A stretch of DNA of 30,775 nt from CALNBC01 sp050945915 (lineage in GTDB: Bacteria; Bacillota; Clostridia; Christensenellales; CALWSW01). Positions 22,703 to 30,775 of the stretch are shown piece by piece. The position numbers and the translations under genes are program-made. The stretch is from the NCBI GenBank assembly GCA_050945915.1, contig JBMNTV010000017.1, positions 1-30,775 of the forward strand, in the 5' to 3' direction. Each line of letters opens with the position of its first letter. The stretch's first letter is position 1. The notes under the pieces were generated by a model that searched no databases, was not told the origin of the DNA, and worked only from the letters and a program-made list of their open reading frames with translations.

Positions 22703-22855
22703 ATGGAAAGCAGGGACGAGGCGAGAATCAAAATCCAGCTTGCCCTCAATGAGCTGATGTTCGAAAAGGGGGAGCTGGATTTTGAAACGCATCGCCTGGC
22801 AAATATTGCCCTGCTGGAGCGTTTGACCCAAAAGAAGCGGGGCAATACAATATAA
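22703..22855 (+). CDS. Small 50-residue protein upstream of the recombinase
   Basis: A 50-residue gene with a near-perfect ribosome binding site (GGAGGTGA, then ATG 22703), ending just before the recombinase region at TAA 22853-22855. It is acidic and helical. The middle segment ALNELMFEKGELDFETHRLA, followed by NIALLERL, resembles the short two-helix pattern of SHOCT-type domains (a Gly/Leu turn, then an E-rich helix). That resemblance is by eye and weak. The recombinase start lies 27 nt after its stop, so the two are very likely cotranscribed. A directionality or partner role for the recombinase is possible but unproven. It is easily missed by length cut-offs. Confidence 0.7.
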   Translation: MESRDEARIKIQLALNELMFEKGELDFETHRLANIALLERLTQKKRGNTI

Positions 22856-22882
22856 ATGAATATCATTCACACGGAGGAGCGC

Positions 22883-24562
22883 ATGGACATCATCAAACTG
22901 CGCAGCGCTCTGAGTGCCGGAAGCAGTATCTTTGATCTGCCGCTGAAAGTCGCGTATTACGCCCGCGTATCCACGGACAAGGACGAGCAGAAAGGCTCTT
23001 TGGGCAATCAGATCGAGTATTTCGAACGCGTGATCCGCGAAAACCCCAACTGGACCTTTGCAGGCGGGTATGTGGACGAGGGGATCAGCGGAACGGGAGT
23101 GCTGGCACGGCGGAGCTTTTTGCGCATGATCGAGGACGGAAAAGCCGGGGTCTTTGACCTGTTGATCACCAAAGAGATCAGCCGTTTTTCCAGAAACACC
23201 TTGGACAGCATCCGCTACACCCAGGAGCTTTTGCGCCACGGGGTGGGAGTGTTTTTTCAGTCGGACAACATCAACACCCTGCTTCCCGATTCAGAACTGC
23301 GCTTGACGATCATGGCGGGCATCGCCCAGGACGAGGTCAGAAAGCTCAGCGAGCGCGTGCGGTTTGGCATCAGAAGGGCCAGGGAAAAGGGCAGGATGCT
23401 GGGAGCCGCGCCCACGGGTTACATCAAGCGGGACGGACGGCTCGCCGTGGACGAAAGCGAAGCCGCGATGGTCAAACGGGCCTTCGAGCTATACGCCGGG
23501 GGCGGCATTGGCATCCGCAAGCTGTCCGCCGTCCTGTTTCAAGAGGGGTTTGCCAACGCAAAGGGCGAGCCATTATCCTATCACACCCTGCGGGGGATCC
23601 TCTCCAACCCGAAATACAAGGGCTGTTACTGCGGCAACAAGACCACCAAGGTGGATTTTCGCTCCAAGAAAAGCGTCCGGCTGCCCAGGGAGGAATGGAT
23701 GGAGCACCCGGACGAAAACGTTCCCGCCCTCGTCTCGGAGGAGCTTTGGGAGCGGGCAAACGCCCTGCTGACGAAAAGGGGGGAAGCCATCCGCAAGAAC
23801 GCCCAGGCCTGCGGCACGCGCTATGCCTATAGCGGTAAAATCATCTGCAAGGAGCACGAAACCGCTTTCCACAGGCAGGTACGGCGCACCGTTTCCGGCG
23901 AGCGGGAATGCTGGAGTTGCCGGCAATACAGGCTGCACGGCGGGAAGGGATGCACAGCGCCCACCCTGTATACCGACGAACTGAACAAGGTGGTCACCGC
24001 CGCTGTCAAGCGGGTTTTTTCCAACCGGGAGGAGATCGTCGGCGGACTGATGCAGCTGTATGCCTCCCTTTCGCCGGAAAACGAACTGGCGAAAAAAATC
24101 GCCGACCAGGAAGCGGAGCTTCAAAAGCTTGTCAAAAAACGGGACAAGCTGTTGGAGCTCGCGGTGGAGGGGCTGATTGAAAAAAAGGAGTTCGCAAAGC
24201 GAAACGGCGGAATGACCGCCCAGATCGAAGCCGCCGAAAGTGCCCTGAACGAAATGCGGGACGCCCTTTGCCGCTGCGGTCTGCGGGAACAACGGCTTTT
24301 GCGGTTAAAAAAGGCCCTCAACGCGGCCTGGGGCGAAAAGAGCTTCGACCCTTCCGTCGCTGCTGCCGCCCTTTCGAGGGTAGAGGTGGAAAAAACGGAA
24401 AACGGCGCCCGGTTGGACATCTATCTGAGCATGGGAAGGCTGTTTTCGGTGGATTATGAGGATAACCGCAGCGTCATTTCGCTTTGTGAAAGGGGTATTT
24501 CGCAAGCCCAGGTTTCCAGGCTGGAAAAATCCGCGCTGAACCACATGCAAAAATACGTGTAA
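22883..24562 (+). CDS. Large serine recombinase
   Basis: A site-specific recombinase of the large serine family (559 residues from ATG 22883, which follows CGGAGG; an earlier ATG at 22856 lacks a ribosome binding site). The N-terminal resolvase domain has YYARVSTDKDEQ with catalytic S30, then GYVDEGISGTG and ITKEISRFSRNTLDS. A recombinase domain follows (about 160-290, with GRMLGAAPTGYIKRDGRL and GIRKLSAVLFQEGF). Next comes a zinc-ribbon region (around 315-355) with ICKEHE, CWSC and GKGC, and a long coiled-coil (about 395-475). These enzymes move phages, conjugative elements or sporulation-interrupting elements such as skin. No such cargo or attachment repeat is visible beside it. Confidence 0.93.
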   Translation: MDIIKLRSALSAGSSIFDLPLKVAYYARVSTDKDEQKGSLGNQIEYFERVIRENPNWTFAGGYVDEGISGTGVLARRSFLRMIEDGKAGVFDLLITKEISRFSRNTLDSIRYTQELLRHGVGVFFQSDNINTLLPDSELRLTIMAGIAQDEVRKLSERVRFGIRRAREKGRMLGAAPTGYIKRDGRLAVDESEAAMVKRAFELYAGGGIGIRKLSAVLFQEGFANAKGEPLSYHTLRGILSNPKYKGCYCGNKTTKVDFRSKKSVRLPREEWMEHPDENVPALVSEELWERANALLTKRGEAIRKNAQACGTRYAYSGKIICKEHETAFHRQVRRTVSGERECWSCRQYRLHGGKGCTAPTLYTDELNKVVTAAVKRVFSNREEIVGGLMQLYASLSPENELAKKIADQEAELQKLVKKRDKLLELAVEGLIEKKEFAKRNGGMTAQIEAAESALNEMRDALCRCGLREQRLLRLKKALNAAWGEKSFDPSVAAAALSRVEVEKTENGARLDIYLSMGRLFSVDYEDNRSVISLCERGISQAQVSRLEKSALNHMQKYV

Positions 24563-24582
24563 CGGAATCCCGAAGTTTAACG

Positions 24583-24607
24583 CGACCCCTTCGTCGGGGT
24601 TGTTGTC
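24583..24607 (+). terminator. Weak hairpin after the recombinase gene
   Basis: CGACCCC (24583-24589) pairs with GGGGTTG (24596-24602) with one G-U and a 6-nt loop, but the following tract is only TTGTTGT-like. It may be a weak terminator. Confidence 0.35.
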
Positions 24608-24675
24608 GGCCGCGCACGCAACCTGTCGAACAGAACAGCCAGCCGGCAAAGCCCCCGCAGATCAGACGCCGGGAG

Positions 24676-24699
24676 GACGCCCCATCGGGGCGTCTTTTT
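24676..24699 (+). terminator. Terminator before yqfC
   Basis: GACGCCCC (24676-24683) pairs with GGGGCGTC (24687-24694) around a 3-nt loop, followed by TTTTT. It isolates the recombinase unit from the yqfC operon, so the latter must have its own promoter within 24700-24740. Confidence 0.88.
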
Positions 24700-24750
24700 A
24701 ATACGCCGAAGTCATAATATGATATGAAACAACAGTTTTGTGGAGGTACC

Positions 24751-25035
24751 ATGAAGGCCACGCGGAAATCCAAAAAGCCGATTCGCCAGGGGCTGACGGA
24801 AGCCCTGGATCTTCCGGCGGATGTGTTGTTGGACGAACCAACGGTGAGCGTGGACGGCAGGCGGAAACTGACCGTCGAGAACCACAAGGGCGTGGAGGAG
24901 TTCGACGGCGAAAAGCTGACGGTAAGAACATCCATAGGCGTGCTTAAAATCTTTGGGGTTTCTTTGGTCTTGGAGGATCTGGGCTGCGGGTCGCTTTTGC
25001 TGACCGGCGAGATCAGAAATATCGAGTGGATGTGA
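24751..25035 (+). CDS. yqfC: Sporulation protein YqfC
   Basis: A 94-residue protein of the YqfC family, whose B. subtilis member is made in the mother cell under sigma-E. The pattern LTEALDLPADVLLDEPTVSVDGRRKLTVENHKGVEEF matches the conserved N-terminal half of the family, and the C-terminal LLLTGEIRNIEW matches its end. ATG 24751 follows TGGAGG closely. A longer frame from 24724 has no ribosome binding site. It is the first gene of the yqfC-yqfD-phoH-pgpH-ybeY-cdd-era operon. CATAATAT at 24713-24720 resembles a sigma-E -10 element, but I could not find a matching -35. Confidence 0.88.
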   Translation: MKATRKSKKPIRQGLTEALDLPADVLLDEPTVSVDGRRKLTVENHKGVEEFDGEKLTVRTSIGVLKIFGVSLVLEDLGCGSLLLTGEIRNIEWM

Positions 25036-25050
25036 CGAGGTATTTGTCCA

Positions 25051-26214
25051 ATGGCGTTGTCGCTGTGGTATTCTTTACGTGGATATGTTAAAATACAGGT
25101 CAAAGGAAGCGCGCCCATCCGCCTGATCGAGCTTGCCCGGGCAAGTGGAATTCCCGTTCGGGGCATCCGGAGCGAAGGGCCGGGCGTGCTGACGGCCTGC
25201 GTCACCCCGAAGGGTTTTTTCATGTTGCGAGGCATCAACCGCCAGGCAAAATGCTCGGTGCGCATCCTCAAACGAAGCGGCGTTCCCTTTCTGTTTGCGG
25301 GACTCAGGTCACGGCCCATGCTGTTTTGGGGCGGCGTTGCCGCGCTGACGGTGCTTTATCTGCTTTCCGGCTTCATTTGGCGAATCGACGTTTCCGGCTG
25401 CCTGAACACGGATGAACAGCAGGTCATCGAAGCCCTGAAGGACGAGGGGGTGACAGAAGGAACCCCGGTCAAAAGCATCGACCACAGCGGCCTGGGAGAC
25501 AGGCTGATTTTAAGGACCAAGGGACTGGCCTGGGTGGGCGTGACCATCGAGGGGACCCGCCTGCTGGTGGAAGTGGTGGAGGAAACTCCGCCCCCCGAAG
25601 CGCTGGACGATAGCACACCTGCGGACATTGTCGCCACAAAAAAGGCGATGATTGCCTCGATCTTCGTCTATGAGGGCGTCGCCCAGGTCCAGGAAGGGCA
25701 GACGGTGAATCCCGGTCAGCTTCTTGTGTCCGGTGCGCTGCCCCACGCAGAGGGGCAATTCGTCCGCGCAAGGGCGGATATCGTGGGCAGAGTGTGGTAT
25801 ACTGGGCGGGCCTTTGTTTCCGACGAAACTTCGGAATTCGTCCGCACCGGCAGGGTGCAGGAGGCGACGGTGATTGAAATCGCCGGCATGGAGGCTGCAG
25901 AGCCTCCGAAGTTCGCGCAGTACGATACCGAACGCAGCGTCACATATGACGGCTCCGGCTTCTTCCTTCCGATGACCGTTTCCCGAGAAATTCGCCGCGA
26001 GATCAAGAGCAGCATCGTCATGAGACGGGAAGACGAACTGATGCGCCTGGCGAAAGAAGCCTCCTTTCACCGGGCGACCGCCCAGATTCCCAAGGACGCG
26101 CGGATCGTCGCATCCGAAACGACCTTTCAAAAAACGGAACAGGGCATGATCGCCATCACCGTCGTCGAAACGAACGAAAATATCTCCGCCGCGTCACCCA
26201 TACCGGCCGGATAG
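25051..26214 (+). CDS. yqfD: Sporulation protein YqfD
   Basis: A 387-residue membrane protein of the YqfD family. The N-terminal 85 residues are cytoplasmic and basic. A single transmembrane segment (about 90-110) follows. The large extracytoplasmic part begins with FIWRIDVSGCLNTDEQQVIEALKDEGV, a POTRA/FtsQ-like start, and contains GLAWVGVTIEGTRLLVEVVE and ATKKAMIASIFVYEGVAQVQEGQTV, typical of the family. In B. subtilis yqfD is a sporulation gene next to yqfC and phoH, as here. It begins 15 nt after yqfC. The start codon ATG 25051 has only a moderate ribosome binding site (ACGAGG). Confidence 0.92.
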   Translation: MALSLWYSLRGYVKIQVKGSAPIRLIELARASGIPVRGIRSEGPGVLTACVTPKGFFMLRGINRQAKCSVRILKRSGVPFLFAGLRSRPMLFWGGVAALTVLYLLSGFIWRIDVSGCLNTDEQQVIEALKDEGVTEGTPVKSIDHSGLGDRLILRTKGLAWVGVTIEGTRLLVEVVEETPPPEALDDSTPADIVATKKAMIASIFVYEGVAQVQEGQTVNPGQLLVSGALPHAEGQFVRARADIVGRVWYTGRAFVSDETSEFVRTGRVQEATVIEIAGMEAAEPPKFAQYDTERSVTYDGSGFFLPMTVSREIRREIKSSIVMRREDELMRLAKEASFHRATAQIPKDARIVASETTFQKTEQGMIAITVVETNENISAASPIPAG

Positions 26215-26238
26215 ACTGAAACACAAAGGAATTCAAGC

Positions 26239-27231
26239 ATGAGCGATAGATCCGAAGTGTGCAGGCTTGTCGAAGTTGAGTCGATGGAGCAGATTTCTGC
26301 CCTTTTTGGCAATCTGGACGAAAACGCCCAAGTGATCATGGAAGAAACCGGCGCGAAGGTGGGCGCAAAGGACCACAGCATCGCCGTCACCGGCAAGGGC
26401 GAGAATGTCGAGCTCGCCGCCCTCGTGATCGAAAAGCTGTTGGCGCTGATCTCCGACGGGGAGATGGTGGACAAAAAGCGCATCCGCTACGCTGTCGACC
26501 TGGCGCGGGAAGGGAACGCCGAGCTGATTACCGACATTTCGGGGGACGTCATCGCCTTCACAAATCGAGGCAGGCAGATCCGCTGCAAAACCCTGGGTCA
26601 AAAGCGGTACATCAAGGCGATTCGGGACAATACGGTGGTCTTTGCCATCGGCCCTGCCGGCACCGGAAAGACCTACCTGGCTGTGGCCATGGCGGTGCTG
26701 GCCTTTAAAAATAAGGAAGTCAACAAGATCATCCTCACGAGGCCGGCGGTGGAAGCGGGCGAAAAGCTGGGATTTTTGCCAGGGGACCTGCAGAACAAGG
26801 TGGACCCGTATCTCCGCCCGCTGTATGATGCCCTTTACGATTTTCTGGGCATGGAAAGCTTCAAGTCCCTGACGGAAAAGGGCGCCATCGAAGTCGCCCC
26901 CTTGGCCTATATGCGCGGAAGAACCCTGAACGACGCCTTCATCATCCTGGACGAAGCGCAAAACGCCACCATCGAGCAGATGAAGATGTTCCTCACCCGA
27001 TTCGGCGAGGGCTCCAAGGTGATCGTCACCGGGGACATCACGCAGATCGACCTGCCAGCGGACAAGCGCTCCGGCCTGATCCATGCGGCCGCGGTGCTGA
27101 AGGGTATCGAAGGGCTGTCCATCGTCTACCTCAGCCATAAGGACGTCGTCCGGCACGAAATGGTGCAAAAGATCATTCTCGCTTATGACAAGTCAGACCA
27201 GAAACGGCAGGATTATCGTTTGGGGCGCTGA
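26239..27231 (+). CDS. phoH: PhoH-family ATPase
   Basis: A 330-residue cytoplasmic ATPase of the PhoH family, linked in other bacteria to RNA metabolism together with YbeY. Walker A is GPAGTGKT (138-145) and Walker B is IILDEAQN (235-242), followed by the TRFGEGSKVIVTGDITQIDLP block. An N-terminal KH-like region (about 15-75) with LFGNLDENAQVIMEETGAKV is present. The C-terminus ends in the usual DVVRHEMVQKII helix. It lies 24 nt after yqfD and 15 nt before pgpH, in the conserved B. subtilis order. An AAGGA site precedes ATG 26239. Confidence 0.95.
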   Translation: MSDRSEVCRLVEVESMEQISALFGNLDENAQVIMEETGAKVGAKDHSIAVTGKGENVELAALVIEKLLALISDGEMVDKKRIRYAVDLAREGNAELITDISGDVIAFTNRGRQIRCKTLGQKRYIKAIRDNTVVFAIGPAGTGKTYLAVAMAVLAFKNKEVNKIILTRPAVEAGEKLGFLPGDLQNKVDPYLRPLYDALYDFLGMESFKSLTEKGAIEVAPLAYMRGRTLNDAFIILDEAQNATIEQMKMFLTRFGEGSKVIVTGDITQIDLPADKRSGLIHAAAVLKGIEGLSIVYLSHKDVVRHEMVQKIILAYDKSDQKRQDYRLGR

Positions 27232-27246
27232 CGGAGGCGTTTACAC

Positions 27247-29481
27247 ATGAAGCTCAATCAAAAGACGACCGCGGAGCCGGTAAATAAGTCGATCAAAAAG
27301 AAGCCGCTCAGAAAGCCCGACCGGAACAAGATGCTGTTTGCCGGTTCAATCTTTCTGGTTTTTGCGGTTTCTGTCTCTTGCGTGCTTCTGAGCATCGCGA
27401 GGCCGCAGATCTCCGTCCGGATCGGCGATGTGCTCAACAGCGATGTGTTGGCCCCGCGGGATATGGTCGACGAGGAAGCCACGGTTGCCAGCCGCCTTCA
27501 GGCCAGCAGCTCGGTGGAAAAGGTGTACAAGCTGGACGAAGAGATTTACGCCAGTTTGACCAACGGCGTCATCGCTTTTATGGACGGGTTGGACAGGATC
27601 CGCGCGGACTGCGAACTTCTTCGGCTGCAGAAGGCCTCCGCGGCGGAGGCGGGCAGCGCCCTTGCCTCTATGGGGAGCGGGAACCTGACCGCCGCCCAGT
27701 GGGCGTCCATCATCACGCCGGAGGAGATCTCCGCCTTGAAGCCCGTGGCGCTGGATGCCCTGTCTGACGATGATATTTACGGCCTTTTATCCCTTCCGGA
27801 AACGGATTTTATGGCCTGGACCCGGGAAGCCCAGCTGCGCATCAACGCCGTTTTGCGCAGGGGAATCAAGGACAGCACCCTGCAGGAAACCCGGACGGGG
27901 TTCCGCCAGGGCCTTGAACCGCTGACGCCCTTGGCCATCAAGAATCTGTGCGGCATCATGGCCCGGGAGTTCATCAACCCCACGCTGATTTACAGCGAGA
28001 CGGACACCCTGATCGCCATGGATGAGGCGGCAAGGGCGGTGGAGGATCAGTACATCAAAAAGGGTTCCGTCCTCGTCCCCGCGGGAACGGTGGTGACGGA
28101 CAAGGTCTATCAGCTGCTGGTGTCCGCGGGCGCCGTCCGGGTGACGGGGGACCGGGTTTTCATGAACGTGCTGATCGCCGTTTGCATCGGGATCTTCCTG
28201 ACCTGCATCGTCGCCCTGATCGCCGTTTACCTCCCGCGGTATCTTTCCAGCTCGTCCAAGGCGCTGTTGTCTTCGTTGCTGATCGGCGCCGCGCTGATCA
28301 TCGCCTTGATCTCCTTCCGGTTCAATCCGGTATTCAATCCGATTTATTTCGCGGCGTTCATGCTCACGATGCTGGTTTCCGGCAGGGTCGCCGCGGTGTC
28401 CGTATTGTATCTTTCGCTGATCTTCGGCCTGATGTGCCTGGGGCCAGCCTACGACTACGGGATATTTGCCCGGTCGCTGGTCATGACGCTTGTGGGCGGG
28501 TTTGCCGGCGTGCTGTCCGTCAGGAAGGCGGCGCGCAGGTCCGCCGTGTTCGCCGGCGCGCTTTTTTCCACATTTGTCATGTCCATCGCCCTGTGGGTCT
28601 TTTCCCTCATCGATTCGACGGCGGGTTCCGCGCTGTTGTTTGATATTTTAAGGATCCTCGGGACGAATGTGCTCTGCGCCATCGTCGGGATCGGGATCAT
28701 GCCCTTTTGGGAATGGCTGTTCCGGCTGGCGACGCCGCAGCGCCTGGCAGAACTGAGCAACGCGGACCAGCCCCTGTTAAGAAGGCTGATGATGGAGGCG
28801 CCGGGCACCTATCACCACAGCATGCTCACCGCCACTTTGGCGGAAGCCGCGGCCACCGCCATCGGAGCAGACGCCCTTTTGGCCCGGGTGGGAGCCTTTT
28901 ATCACGACGTTGGCAAGCTCAAGCGGCCGATCTACTTCAAGGAAAACCAGCGCCCGGGGGACAATCCCCACGACGCCCTGGAGCCAGAAAAAAGCGCGGC
29001 GGTGCTCACCGCCCACGTGAAAGACGGCGTTTTGATGCTCCAGAAGGCCAAGATGCCCTGGGAAATCATCAGCATTGCCCAGGAGCATCACGGGAATTCC
29101 CTCGCCTCGTTCTTTTATTACAATGCCGTCAAGCAAAACGGGAATCAGAACCTGTCCGACGCGCCGTTTCGATACGCCGGACCGAATCCCCAGACTAAAG
29201 AGTCGGCCATCGTCTCCATTTGCGACGCCTGCGAGGCCGCCGTCCGCTCGCTGGATAACCCCTCGGAGGAGCAGATCCGCGAGATGGTCAACAAGATCAT
29301 CCGCACCAAGATCGAAGACGGCCAGTTTGACCGCGCACCGGTGACGCTGGCGGACCTCGGCAGGATCGAGTCCTCGATCATGGCGACCTTCAAGGGCATT
29401 CTCCACGAGCGGATCGAATATCCCGAACTGGAGGATATCAAGTCCGACCACGAAGAAATACTAGAAGAGAATCATGATTGA
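27247..29481 (+). CDS. pgpH: 7TMR-HD family membrane phosphohydrolase (PgpH-like, YqfF)
   Basis: A 744-residue membrane protein of the family that in Listeria degrades cyclic di-AMP. A basic cytoplasmic N-terminus is followed by one transmembrane segment (about 33-55), an extracytoplasmic domain (about 60-305), a bundle of about seven transmembrane helices (about 308-500), and a cytoplasmic HD domain. The HD domain has YHHSML (H523, H524) and YHDVGKLKRP (H553, D554), plus QRPGDNPHDALEPEKSA and the downstream QEHHGNSLASFFY block. So the metal-binding residues are intact. ATG 27247 follows CGGAGG at about 10 nt. It overlaps ybeY by 8 nt. Confidence 0.93.
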   Translation: MKLNQKTTAEPVNKSIKKKPLRKPDRNKMLFAGSIFLVFAVSVSCVLLSIARPQISVRIGDVLNSDVLAPRDMVDEEATVASRLQASSSVEKVYKLDEEIYASLTNGVIAFMDGLDRIRADCELLRLQKASAAEAGSALASMGSGNLTAAQWASIITPEEISALKPVALDALSDDDIYGLLSLPETDFMAWTREAQLRINAVLRRGIKDSTLQETRTGFRQGLEPLTPLAIKNLCGIMAREFINPTLIYSETDTLIAMDEAARAVEDQYIKKGSVLVPAGTVVTDKVYQLLVSAGAVRVTGDRVFMNVLIAVCIGIFLTCIVALIAVYLPRYLSSSSKALLSSLLIGAALIIALISFRFNPVFNPIYFAAFMLTMLVSGRVAAVSVLYLSLIFGLMCLGPAYDYGIFARSLVMTLVGGFAGVLSVRKAARRSAVFAGALFSTFVMSIALWVFSLIDSTAGSALLFDILRILGTNVLCAIVGIGIMPFWEWLFRLATPQRLAELSNADQPLLRRLMMEAPGTYHHSMLTATLAEAAATAIGADALLARVGAFYHDVGKLKRPIYFKENQRPGDNPHDALEPEKSAAVLTAHVKDGVLMLQKAKMPWEIISIAQEHHGNSLASFFYYNAVKQNGNQNLSDAPFRYAGPNPQTKESAIVSICDACEAAVRSLDNPSEEQIREMVNKIIRTKIEDGQFDRAPVTLADLGRIESSIMATFKGILHERIEYPELEDIKSDHEEILEENHD

Positions 29482-29935
29482 AATCACCAACCAGCAGACG
29501 GTGCTCCCCTTTGAAGAGGACCAGGAAGAGGCCATGGAGCGCGCGGCGCGCGTCGCCCTTTCCCTGTTCGGCGCAAAGCGGTCCGTCGTTTGCGCCGCGA
29601 TCGTGGACGACGAGACCATCCGTTCGCTGAACAGGCAATACCGGGGGATCGACAGACCGACGGACGTTTTGTCCTTCGCCGCCAGGGAGGGCGAGCAGAT
29701 CTTTTCCAGCCGGAAAGGGGAATTTTTGGGGGACATTGCCATCTCCCTGGAAACCGCCGTCCGCCAGGCGGAAGAGTTCGGCCATTCGCTTGGCCGGGAG
29801 CTTGCCTTTTTGACGGTTCACGGAATCCTGCACCTTTTGGGTTACGACCATATGACCCCCGAAGACGAAGAAGAGATAGGCGGCCTTCAGCGGGAAATCC
29901 TGGACCGCGCCGGCCTTTCGGTAAAAGGAGAATGA
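29474..29935 (+). CDS. ybeY: Endoribonuclease / rRNA maturation factor YbeY
   Basis: A 153-residue metalloenzyme needed for 16S rRNA 3'-end maturation. The zinc motif HGILHLLGYDH gives H116, H120 and H126. RQYRGIDRPTDVLSF and LGDIAISLETA are the other conserved blocks. ATG 29474 lies inside the end of pgpH (8-nt overlap), with the sequence AGAAGAGA as a weak ribosome binding site, so translational coupling is likely. The stop overlaps a possible cdd start. Confidence 0.96.
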   Translation: MIEITNQQTVLPFEEDQEEAMERAARVALSLFGAKRSVVCAAIVDDETIRSLNRQYRGIDRPTDVLSFAAREGEQIFSSRKGEFLGDIAISLETAVRQAEEFGHSLGRELAFLTVHGILHLLGYDHMTPEDEEEIGGLQREILDRAGLSVKGE

Positions 29936-29937
29936 AC

Positions 29938-30366
29938 ATGCACGAGATCGAGATCAAAAACATGCTTCGCATGGCAAATGACGCCAAGGACAGGGCGTAT
30001 GCCCCCTACTCGAATTACAAGGTAGGCGCCTGCCTCAAGGGCGAAAGCGGCGCATTTTACCTGGGCTGCAACGTGGAAAACGCGGCGTTCGGGCCCACCA
30101 ACTGCGCGGAAAGGACCGCCGTTTTCAAGGCGATTTCCGAGTGTGAGCGCAAGTTTACCGCCATCGCCATCACCAGCTCCGGCGACACGATGCCGGTGCC
30201 CTGCGGGGTCTGCCGGCAGGTGCTGGTGGAGTTCTGCGAACCGGAAATGGAGGTCGTCTGCGCAAACAAATACGGCGAATACAAGGTTTTTACCCTGGGT
30301 GAACTGCTTCCCAACGCTTTCTCCCAGACCAATCTTGACGGAGGCAGCGTTGACAGAGAATCCTAA
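29938..30366 (+). CDS. cdd: Cytidine deaminase
   Basis: Deaminates cytidine and deoxycytidine to uridines in pyrimidine salvage. From ATG 29938 it has 142 residues, a usual length for the tetrameric form. Zinc ligands are C56 (in TNCAERT, with the proton-shuttling E58), C89 and C92 (PCGVCRQ). CNVENAAFGPT is the substrate-binding block. An ATG 6 nt earlier overlaps the ybeY stop but is only 1 nt from AAAGGAG, so the second ATG, spaced 7 nt, is the better start. The frame is also open far upstream, inside ybeY, without meaning. It overlaps era by 17 nt. In B. subtilis dgkA lies between ybeY and cdd; here it is missing. Confidence 0.95.
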   Translation: MHEIEIKNMLRMANDAKDRAYAPYSNYKVGACLKGESGAFYLGCNVENAAFGPTNCAERTAVFKAISECERKFTAIAITSSGDTMPVPCGVCRQVLVEFCEPEMEVVCANKYGEYKVFTLGELLPNAFSQTNLDGGSVDRES

Positions 30367-30775
30367 CTTCAAATCCGGCTTCATCTCCATCGTGGGCAGC
30401 CCCAACGTGGGCAAATCCACCCTGATGAACGCCTTTGTGGGCCAAAAGGTCGCCATCGTAACCAACCGGCCGCAAACCACCAGGAACAGGATCATGGGGG
30501 TTTTGACCCGGCAGGATTTCCAGATCATTTTTATCGACACCCCGGGCATCCACACCCCGAAAAACAAGCTGGGGCAGTACATGGTCAAGGTCGCCTACGA
30601 CGCCTTGAACGAGGTGGAGTGCATCCTGTTTATGACGGACGCCACCGTGGGCATCCGGGAGCGGGACGAGGGGATTCTCGCCCGGTTGAAAAGGGCAAAG
30701 GCGCCGGTGGTCGCCGCGGTAAACAAGGTCGACATTGCGAGCAAAGATAAGGTCAAAGCCGCATTGGAAAGGCTG
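30350..30775 (+). CDS. era: GTPase Era (partial, C-terminus outside window)
   Basis: Ribosome-associated GTPase acting in 30S subunit assembly. The visible 142 codons begin at TTG 30350, preceded by CGGAGG. G1 is GSPNVGKST (16-24), the switch region is RPQTTRNRIMGV, G3 is DTPGIH, and G4 is NKVD near the window end. The C-terminal KH domain is outside. It overlaps the end of cdd by 17 nt. Era downstream of cdd is the standard Firmicutes order. Confidence 0.96.
   Translation, partial: MTENPNFKSGFISIVGSPNVGKSTLMNAFVGQKVAIVTNRPQTTRNRIMGVLTRQDFQIIFIDTPGIHTPKNKLGQYMVKVAYDALNEVECILFMTDATVGIRERDEGILARLKRAKAPVVAAVNKVDIASKDKVKAALERL

Noticed and set aside
22600..24700. Attachment sites or repeats flanking the recombinase
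   Set aside because: I saw no direct or inverted repeats on both sides that would mark an integrated element.
24700..24740. Sigma-E promoter of yqfC
   Set aside because: CATAATAT is similar to a sigma-E -10, but no acceptable -35 lies 13-15 nt upstream, so I list it only as a remark in the yqfC entry.
1..30775. CRISPR array, insertion sequence, rRNA or prophage
   Set aside because: No regularly spaced repeats, transposase genes, rRNA sequence or phage structural genes were found on either strand.

Overview
The window looks like chromosomal DNA from an endospore-forming, rather GC-rich member of the Clostridia (Firmicutes). The support is a sporulation sigma factor (sigG), the sporulation genes yqfC/yqfD, the Bacillus/Clostridium-type neighbourhoods pnp-ylxY-mlpA and yqfC-yqfD-phoH-pgpH-ybeY-cdd-era, strong GGAGG ribosome binding sites, and many intrinsic terminators. 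Both window ends cut through genes (sigG on the left, era on the right).

Layout. 1-478 (-): sigG, with a sigma-F-like promoter. 787-9117 (+): a single operon for the whole shikimate pathway plus the phenylalanine and tyrosine branches: aroF-tyrA-aroB-aroA-aroC-pheA-aroE/aroK fusion-aroQ. It is preceded by a 35-codon leader peptide very rich in Phe and Tyr and by an attenuator whose terminator and antiterminator can be drawn base by base. 9236-11802 (+): two lipoproteins, one with WG repeats and one PstS-like. 12070-12426 (-): a Spx/ArsC-like protein, divergent from a 69-residue Cys-containing protein. 13048-15199 (+): a duplicated DUF1538 membrane protein and a tandem PII-like protein, with a perfect dyad over the promoter. 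15418-16065 (+): an SGNH hydrolase with a palindromic operator-like site. 16214-16696 (+): a YbaK-type deacylase.

16912-21047 (+): pnp, a degenerate YlxY-type polysaccharide deacetylase and the M16 peptidase mlpA. 21139-22533 (-): a DacF-type D,D-carboxypeptidase. 22703-24562 (+): a 50-residue protein and a large serine recombinase, with no visible mobile-element cargo. 24751 to the end (+): yqfC-yqfD-phoH-pgpH-ybeY-cdd-era, without the dgkA gene that B. subtilis has in this cluster.

How the genes fit together. The aro operon makes Phe and Tyr from primary metabolites, and its leader can sense exactly those two amino acids through ribosome stalling. The sporulation genes are scattered among RNA-processing genes in the conserved Firmicutes order. 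The most noteworthy items are the Phe/Tyr attenuator, the DUF1538/PII membrane system with its operator-like dyad, and the isolated recombinase with its small partner ORF. I saw no CRISPR array, rRNA, confident tRNA, insertion sequence or prophage.
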